Notes under the pieces: model-generated
Seen by the model: the letters and a program-made list of their open reading frames with translations, nothing else
Told to the model about the DNA's origin: nothing
Databases searched by the model: none
Source of the DNA: Siderastrea radians
Taxonomy: Eukaryota > Cnidaria > Anthozoa > Scleractinia > Rhizangiidae
Assembly (NCBI GenBank): GCA_964017195.1
Contig: OZ024894.1
Coordinates: 30,113,120-30,177,119, forward strand
DNA: 64,000 nucleotides
Reading direction: 5' to 3'
Program-made: the position numbers and the translations under genes
Shown here: in pieces, positions 56,415 to 64,000 of the stretch
Layout: every line of letters begins with the position of its first letter
How positions within the stretch are numbered: the stretch's first letter is position 1

Positions 56415-57323
56415 CGTCAATTCCAGCTGCGCCCATCCCCCCCTCCGGGCAACTGCGGGGCATTTGCGTGCCAAGTCAGTCCCGGGGGTGGGGCATTAGC
56501 AAATTTGGCACAGCCCGGAGGTCGGGCATTTGCCTACCCCCGGGCTTTTGACACTCATGTGGTTTCCGACTCGAAATCCAAACATGGAGGATTTTATCGC
56601 AAAGGACCAGCAGTTCGTCGCAGATTGGATCGTCTGCCAAGGATTGGACAAACTAGTGGAGGTTTTCTCGATTTTATGCATTTCTTCATTGCTCATCAAG
56701 GCACAACTATCACTTAATATAGCGAGATCGCGAATGATCAACGTGAATCGACGTACGCATTCTTCTTAAGGATTTAAATAAAATTTAGTCGCGATGATTC
56801 TTAAATTCTAAACATGTGTAAAGGGATCGTCGTTTTATACTTTTGCATATTATTAAAATATTCACAACAGATGACGTTACAACAGACTTTTATAATGTCA
56901 AGATTTCTGTTTACTAGCGAACTGTTTAAAACAAAACATTAAAGTAACAATCAACTATCATGTAGTATTGTTGTCTGTGAGGTATTAAAATATCATCACT
57001 TGGCATTTATACTAACTTTATTAACATCGGATAGTGCCGTTACAAACAATAGAAGACGGAGAGGTAGGCCTAAAGAAATGAAAAAATCACACATAAAAAT
57101 GTTGAAAGTGGTATTATTGTGCAATGAATGAAAACTGCTGCAGTGTTGATTGGGGACGTACGATCCCGGGGGCGGGGCATTTGCCCTCTTCCTTCGTCCA
57201 CACCGCAGGGCATTTGGCAGCTAAAGTGTCCCCACCCCCGAGAATTTGCCATCCGAGAGAAAAAAAATGCTAATGCCCGGGGGTTAGCCCGGGGGTGGCA
57301 TGGGCGCAGCTGGAATTGACTGA
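56415..57323. mobile_element. Nested foldback element (copy B)
   Basis: Ortholog of 20311-21186. Here ATGCAT occurs on both sides and may be the target duplication lost from copy A by microsatellite expansion. Confidence 0.75.
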
Positions 57324-58187
57324 TGCATAACAGTTTGACTGGGCTGACACATACAGCCAGTGCTGTTTGAATGGTTTGCTTGACAGAATTCTATTCCAAG
57401 TGAATTTTGTATTGGACATAGCAGTGAAAATAGGGAGCTTGCACAATGACAGCATCAAAAAACACTAGCTTTAATGAGCAAAAAATCAACTCTGCATGTG
57501 CGTCACACTTTTAGGTACATTTCCTTGCAATCCTCTGCATAACTGCATGTACAAAAAACGCGAAATTACCTAATGTGACATTTTATGGAGGACTTGAATT
57601 CACAAGCAATTTAAATGCCACCCCTACAATTCCACTCCAGGAAAATACACCTACATTTGACAAGTGTAGCAAGTTAGAATCACTGCAATAATGTTTAAAA
57701 GATCACATAAACACTTTATAACTGGTAACGTCTCCAGTGCTGCTGTTGTCGTGGTTGTGTAAACTCCCCAATAATGGTAAAGATGTGCCCACTGACTATC
57801 AAATTGCCTTGGAGGTGTGGTGTGCATGTAAGATTTTTGTCTTCTTTATTTTATCATGGTTGAAATGAAACAATCTATAGTTATGTTTTTCTGTTTTAAC
57901 TTCAGATCAAGATATAATAAATTATTGAGATATTTAAATTTCAAGTACCGAATATAAGAAAATGAATTAATAATGTCTCTGTTATATTGTTAACCTAAAA
58001 CAGGTTAGAGAAGCATGCAAGATTACAGTGTATATACCAGTCTCTCCGCACCTCTGATGTGACAACAGATTTTACAAGACCAACATACAGTCACCAGTAC
58101 ATAGTATAAATAGAAATAATATATTTAAAAACCCTCAGAACTTTTATTTAGTTACATTTACAAAACTCATAGTGTATTATATTGATC
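57324..58187. other. Interior of copy B, no gene recognised
   Basis: Collinear with copy A 21187-22041. Confidence 0.5.
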
Positions 58188-58934
58188 GGGGGCCAGTTGC
58201 ATAAAAGCTAATGTCTGGCATTAAAATATAGGAGTTTGACTGGGCCTAACGTCAGACATTAGCTATTTCATCTGATGTTAAAAGTCAGCACACACGAGGG
58301 GACTAGTCCCTGCGACTAGTCTGGGGGACCAAAATTTGGTCCCTGCGACTAGTCCCACGAATTCAAACTGGTTTGAATTCGTGGGACTAGTCCCACAAAC
58401 TATGCTTGGTCTGTTCGTGTGAACTCTTCATGGGACAAGTCCCTGCGACTGAATGAAAATATTTCGTTGGATCTTTTAATTTTTTTTTCCAGTTGACCTG
58501 GAGAATAAATTTTTTGTCTGTATTGGGAGTCTTGATCAAACAGTCGCCTTTTTACTTCTGTATCACCAATATAGGATACTAGAGAAAATACTTTATTGAA
58601 ATTACAAACGACAAACACACATAGACTTATGGATGAACAGTGTGCGGTTTTATTGAGCCGAATTACTTAAATGTTTTGGGGTTAATTTACTAAATTTGGT
58701 TTTACTGTTGAGGACCGGTCCATTTTTCGTCTTCACGTTTTGGCGAATTTCAGTAAGAGCACCCTGAATTTGACTATTTTGCTGTTAAAAGGTCCCCACG
58801 TGTAAACTCTTCAAGGGACTTGTCCCCACAACTAGTCCCATCGTGTAAACATTACAGGAGACTAGTCGCTACAACAAGTCCCTGCGACTAGTCCCCTCGT
58901 GTGTGCCGACCTTAAGTTTTATGCAACTGGCCCC
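58188..58934. mobile_element. Nested pair of foldback elements (copy B)
   Basis: Outer 58188-58934, inner 58284-58910. Same ends as copy A but with a single 215-bp internal unit, and an extra GACTAGTCCCACAAACTATG segment near 58384. Confidence 0.8.
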
Positions 58935-59595
58935 TGTATGTTACACTGCACGTGTATCTTGGACTTTGAACTTAAATGAATATTCAGAAAGTAGGACATG
59001 TTTCATACATGTAAGTCTTGTCAGTAAGATTAATGCTATTCCAGTTTCACCTTGTTTCATGGGGCTAGTTGCACAGATTTTGGCCACATTTGTATTTCTC
59101 TTGTGGTTTGGGCTACCATCAAAAATATTGTTATAACCACAGTTTGATATTTTCCTTAGAACGGTTGACATTAGATTTTTTTATCGTTATTATTATTGCA
59201 AAAGGCAGGTGCAAAATTTTTTCGCATCTCTTTTCAACCTGTATAACATGCTGTTGCTAAGTTAGACTGTTTTATATCCATGTAAGCAGGTACAATCTTG
59301 TTTGCATGTTCTGTTGTTTCCAAAGTCCATGGATTTTGCCCCTTTTTTACATGTTATGTAGAATAGTTTCAATCAAAGACAAAAAATTGGTTTTATCAAC
59401 TGCATGTCATTTGATAATTAAATACAAATTATACTGTAGGTGACATTTTGAGCACTATCCCTTTTATTCATGGGCACAGATCAACCTCATTCCCAAGGTC
59501 TCTCTTCTCCACGAGGTTGGGCCAGGGGCACAGTTTTTTGCAACTTACATGTATCTGAGTTCAGGGAATTTAAGTATTTTAAGCCATTGAACAAA
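58935..59595. other. Interior of copy B, no gene recognised
   Basis: Collinear with copy A 22955-23604. Confidence 0.5.
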
Positions 59596-60210
59596 ATGCA
59601 GAATTTTGCATCCTGTATTCACTGCTTAATAACTTTTTGCTGAATTTTCTTCGTATAACCAACTGCAGAATTTCTGCATCTTAGCTCAGTGAACAAGCCA
59701 CTGAACAAGATGCAGAATTTCTGCATCCTTTGGTATTCACTGCTTAATAAGTATAGTTATTGCTCAGTTGTATTCATTTTATCAAGTGCAGTATTTCTGC
59801 ATTTTAGTTCAGTGCAGTGAATTTGTATAGTTTTTAGCTGATTTTTGTTCATTTTAGCAGGCACAGAATTTCTGCGTGTTAGCTCAGTGCAGTGAATTTA
59901 TATAGTTTGCAGAATTTCTGCATCCCATTGGTATTCAGTGCTTAATAACAATAGTTGCTGATTTTGATTCATTTTACCAAATGCAGAATATCTGCATCTC
60001 AGCTCAGTGTAGTGGATTTGAGTATTTTGTTTAGCCGCTGAGCATTAAGGTGCAGAATTTCTACATCCTATTGGTATTCACTGCTTATTAAGTGTAGTTT
60101 TTGCTTATTTTTATTCATTTTATCAAATGCAGAATTTCTGCATCTCAACTCAGTGCAGTGTATTGTTTAGCCACTGAACAAGGTGCAGGATTTCTGCATC
60201 CTATTGGTAA
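59596..60210 (-). repeat. Right palindrome array, copy B
   Basis: Same units as 23605-24440 with about one unit fewer. Confidence 0.88.
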
Positions 60211-60382
60211 GAGCAGAACTGTAAGGCACACTTTATACTGAATGGAAAATTGTGTTGTTCAATTATAAGCAGTCTTTAGTGAACCAGTTTGGTTGTTGTT
60301 GAGAATATACGATTTAGAATAAATACGGTAGAGGCGTCGAGGAATATCCCAATTCTCAACGGAAAATAGTAAGAAAATTGTA

Positions 60383-60415
60383 AGTTTGGAAAAACGCATT
60401 TTAGTTTGGAACGCG
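60383..60415 (-). repeat. 33-bp TIR, right end of copy B
   Basis: Same 33 bases as 25643-25675, followed by unrelated flank. Confidence 0.9.
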
Positions 60416-61415
60416 TTGTAAGTAAATTACAGCCAAGAAACAACACAGGGCGGTCTATATACTAAAGGCACTGTTCTGCTCACTATCGTTGGTATGGTAA
60501 AAATGTGGACAACGCTTTGAGTAGCAGTGTTTGTTTTGACAGAAGCTGTACTAGTGAGAATTTATGTATTCACATTCACTGGTCTTCAATCGAGAAAAAC
60601 CGTTTAATTGAAAGTAAACAGAAACAATAACCAAAGTTAATTAAAATGATCTAGGAATGTAAAATGTAGCAAAATGAAGGTAAAATTTTTCCCTTAACCG
60701 AGGCCTTTATTGCTCCCCCACCTCCGCACTGCTTTAAAAAAAATTAAAAAAAAAAAACGTCCACTGTGCAAAAATGTTTTCTTTTAGATCAGCAATGCGA
60801 ACTGATAGCGGCACCTAACATGGGAACCGTGTCATGGTTTCCAAAATGGCGGCCATCTTGGACCTGCCATCTTGTGTTTCTTGTTGTGTGGCTTCTTCGA
60901 ATGAAGCCCTCATTGTTATCCCTCGGTAGGGTTTGTCAGTGGATATATATACACCTACTATTCTCTGGTTCACTTGTGGTATACGTTCGAAGCCAAGTGC
61001 GCGTCGCGCATGTCACGTAGGGTATAACGGTTCAAAAACCCAGGGGGTACAAATTGCGTCAAGTTTCCGGTGTAAGATTTTAGTCTTTTTGTTTCTTTAT
61101 GGTTTTGCATTGGTCGTGCTCCTTTTTATCAGATACAAACGCAAAGTCAAATCACAATAAGTTTTCAATGATTTTTGCAAGACACAAGCACAGAATTTGA
61201 AAACGTTCGCCAGACGTTTTCAAGTTGTAATCCACTTCCATCTTGGCCATCCGTGGCCAAAGACACTTAGAAATAGCTTCACTGGATTAGTATGGTGTCT
61301 GAACAAAAAAATGACCAATATTTTTAGGCTTTCGTATATGTTAATGTGACTATTGGCTTTTCAGTGGGGCCAAACGCGAGCAAAATCCTCGTGATACTAC
61401 CCCGTTAATTATATA
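60416..61415. other. Intergenic stretch
   Basis: A-rich run at about 60735-60760. No recognised gene. Confidence 0.4.
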
Positions 61416-61804
61416 ATGAAAAACATAGGGCACTGTGTGCTAGACCGAACATATCAAAGAAAATATGAACACGCTAACCTAAGAGACTTGGAAGACTTCG
61501 TAAGGTCTTCAAACCAATTGACTAGAGCTGTAATTGTCGGAAGGGAACTTCTGCATGGGGTGGATATCCTCAATGTGAAGAACAAGGCTAGCTTGTTTTC
61601 TGGAATGCATGCACCATGCAGTATTGCAGAGATGTGCAGTCGACAGCAAAGATGCGACGTTCAGAAATCAGGGAGTGGTACATGAGCTGGAGCTCCATGG
61701 AGAGCTTCACAAAGACTGGAAGGGTTAAAAAGAATTCGACCCTAGCCGATGTCAAACTAGGCATGCAGGTATTACTAAAGGCGGATTTTACTTGTGATAA
61801 TTGA
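61416..61804 (+). pseudogene. Weak unrecognised ORF pair, possibly decayed
   Basis: An 89-codon frame from ATG 61416 overlaps a 62-codon frame from 61616. The second reads SEIREWYMSWSSMESFTKTG. Composition is protein-like and the two may be one frame broken by a shift near 61640. No family recognised, and coding status is doubtful. Confidence 0.22.
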
Positions 61805-62555
61805 CACACTTGCCAATGAGCATGAGAGACCTTATAAATCAGGATATTTAAATAAAGTTTAGACGAGAGACAAGGCCGCGGTTTAGTCGATTTCAGTCCT
61901 GCGAAGCCAAATATGTAGGTGTTATTTAAAGTAACTAGTGTCATATATCTCCTTTAAATAACCACCTTTTAAGAGGATGTGGTGATTCATTAGTTTTAAA
62001 CCTCGTTCTTAGTTTAAATTTGTTCCAGTAATCGGCCCACGTTTAAGCTTTGAAAAAAAAAGGCTCTTCTTACCTGCACATTATACGCACTGGGCTGCAA
62101 ATACATCCGTCCTAAATATAAAGTAAGCGTTTTGTTCTTGTGTTATACACGTGTTTTTCTTGTATCCATTATCCCCACCCAGTATTAGGCTTAAGCCTAA
62201 TCAGAAGAATGACAAGAAATGTGGAAAATTGACGTCTAATCACTAAGTTTCATCGTTCCTGAAAGATACGGAAAGGCGGAACCTTTATCAGCTGATGCCA
62301 TTTTCAATAATTAAGGTGGTGTTTCAGTCAAATTTGTTAGTGTTGGCGCTGAACGGTGCTGTTTATAGAGTGAAGCAAGCAGCGACAATTTAATGCGGCA
62401 ACACGGCTTTTTCTTTATAACAAAGTTCAGTTCAACAACAAGTCCATTGGGTCCGAAAACAAAGCGAAAGGAAAAAATATGTTTATTTATGATGTAATCA
62501 ATCTTATTCATTTATTGTGCTTTTTTATTCCCTAGGGTTAGATATCAAGCTGAAT
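61805..62555. other. Intergenic stretch, nothing recognised
   Basis: AT-rich, no repeat structure evident. Confidence 0.35.
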
Positions 62556-63142
62556 TTAATCCCTCGGACGTACACGTCAGTAAGGGGGAAGGGGGTGGAT
62601 TCCCCCTCCATAAGGATTTTCTTGAATTTTTCCAAAGCGATTTTTCATCAGCATCTGCCGTTTTTAGTAGCTCTACGCATATCCCTTTTACACATTTTGA
62701 CATAAGTTTGGTGAGAAGCGGCTGCTATGTTTACTAGATATGACGTCATACGTAGCAGTTAGTAAAGCCAGTTTTGGAGAAAAATGTGTGTTTTCCACCT
62801 TTTTTTTAGAAAGCACAAATTGTTCAGAAAAAGCAGCAAAGTGCTTAATTATAACATTATTTTACATGTCTAGCATGAAAAAAAAGTATTTAATTTCTGC
62901 CGATTTTTGACAATGTCTAAGCGTGGTTAAAATCACAGCCCCCAGCAGCGCAACCCATAATATATACCTCACCTTGTAATACTCATCATGGTCGATCAAA
63001 GGCTTTCTATCAAAGGCAAAATCTTTCTGCAATATCAAAACACAGCAAAAACCCTGAGGGGAGGGGCTACATCAGCCCCCCCCCCCCCCCCCCACTTGTG
63101 TCACGGTGGGAGTGTGACTTTGCTTGTATGTCCGAGGGTTAA
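62556..63142 (-). mobile_element. ~590-bp MITE, CCCTCGGACGTAC family, copy 1
   Basis: Left end TTAATCCCTCGGACGTACAC and right end GTATGTCCGAGGGTTAA are inverted. A long poly-C tract at 63078-63093 lies near the right end. Confidence 0.7.
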
Positions 63143-63187
63143 AGATAGAGAAAGAGGTTAATATTGAACCATATACCCCTATTGTAC

Positions 63188-63592
63188 TTAACCCTCGGAC
63201 GTACAAGCAAAGTCACAACCCCACCGTGGTACAAGGAGGTGATGGGTGTGGACTGCCCCCCCCTGGATATTTTATATGTTATAATATTTTGAAAAGGTTT
63301 TTACCTTGAGTAGAAAGCCTGCGGGGTGCTCAACAAGATGAGGAATATATTATGGGTGCCAGTGACATTGGAAATTATAAAAACAACGGCGGAAATTGAC
63401 ATTTTTGATGCTAGACACGAAGAATGTAACATAATTAAGCGTTTTGCTTCTTTTTGTCAACATTTTGTGCTTTTATCACCTAAAAAAGGTGAAAAACATG
63501 CATTTTTACTCAAAAATGGCCCGACCACCTGTCATTTATGACGACATATCTCGTAAGCATACTAACCAATTCTCACCAAAGTTGTGTTAAAG
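63188..63592 (+). mobile_element. CCCTCGGACGTAC family MITE, copy 2 (opposite orientation)
   Basis: Starts TTAACCCTCGGACGTACAAG. Its interior (for example GCTAGACACGAAG and CATAATTAAGCG) matches the reverse complement of copy 1. It stops matching near 63592 before a second terminus is visible. Confidence 0.6.
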
Positions 63593-64000
63593 GGACAGGT
63601 TCACGGCCCGGCGCATGTCCATTAGTCAAATTACTTTTTTTCCGATTTATTAGTATTTCTATCGGTTAATAATCCCACTCACATGTATCTCAGCAAACAC
63701 ATACTATAGTAAGCCCAAGTAGAACGGCGGTGCTGGACTAAATTCCCAGGAAATATTAGTGGATTGCATCAACCCTGCTAACGTTGAATTTATTGTTGGC
63801 CCGCAGGTTTCATTCCACGGTTGATGAATTTACCGCTATTTGCACGCGCTTTAGTCAAATGGCTGCCTGGGGCGCGTGCAGATAGCTGACAAATCATTAA
63901 ACGCGAAACTTTGGCAAGAGCAATCTACTCGCTTCTGATTGGTTCTTTAACAATGTTATGAAATAATATTGCTTGCAATTGCCTACTCTACAGCTTGCAC
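63593..64000. other. Intergenic stretch to window end
   Basis: No supported feature. Confidence 0.35.

Larger units (their letters stand above)
37215..60415. mobile_element. Copy B of the 10.7 kb TIR element, left end missing, interrupted
   Basis: 37215-38684 matches copy A 15665-17136 and 52788-60415 matches copy A to its right TIR (60383-60415, same 33 bases). The left TIR and first ~670 bp are absent, replaced by the truncated BEL element. The two parts are separated by the CACTG-ended insertion. All shared nested MITEs are present, so they pre-date the split of the copies. Right flank after the TIR is TTGTAAG, different from copy A. Confidence 0.8.

Overview
This window looks like non-microbial animal DNA. 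It is AT-rich and gene-poor, its genes have GT-AG introns, and it is packed with transposable elements. The mix (long-TIR TTAA element, CACTA-like elements, BEL/Pao, Crypton-type recombinase, Penelope-like fragment, many foldback MITEs, a repeated tRNA-like unit) resembles anthozoan (coral or anemone) intergenic DNA. That placement is inference from recalled protein and repeat styles. I see no confident host housekeeping gene.

Layout. 1-2970: foldback and hairpin MITEs. 2974-13611: an apparently complete 10.6 kb DNA transposon, flanked by TTAA, with inverted ends of about 0.75-0.8 kb. It carries a four-exon transposase gene (4307-12023) with one premature TGA, and its 3.2 kb second intron holds a ~180-bp tandem array. 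14756-14992 and 25676-26145: two halves of a Crypton-type tyrosine recombinase gene, split by a 10,682-bp element (14994-25675, copy A). That element has 33-bp perfect terminal inverted repeats and inward arrays of the palindrome ATGCAGAAATTCTGCAT. 26.3-31.5 kb: MITEs, a Penelope-like RT fragment split by a 1.2 kb MITE, and a decayed acidic ORF. 33.69-37.21 kb: a decayed BEL/Pao gag-pol, cut off in RNase H.

37.215-60.415 kb: a second copy (copy B) of the 10.7 kb element. It lacks its left end and is fused to the BEL fragment. It is split by a 14,103-bp element (38685-52787) with CACTG ends, a 3-bp TGT duplication and subterminal repeats. That insert carries five tandem tRNA-like units, a 376-bp tandem duplication and several MITEs. 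60.4-64 kb: a weak ORF and two head-to-head MITE copies.

The two 10.7 kb copies give each other's empty sites: copy A shows the site before the CACTG insertion, and copy B shows the site before a 1,032-bp CACGG-ended insertion found only in copy A. The insertion order can therefore be read from the sequence. No transposase was found for the 10.7 kb family or for the 14.1 kb CACTG element, so both appear non-autonomous.
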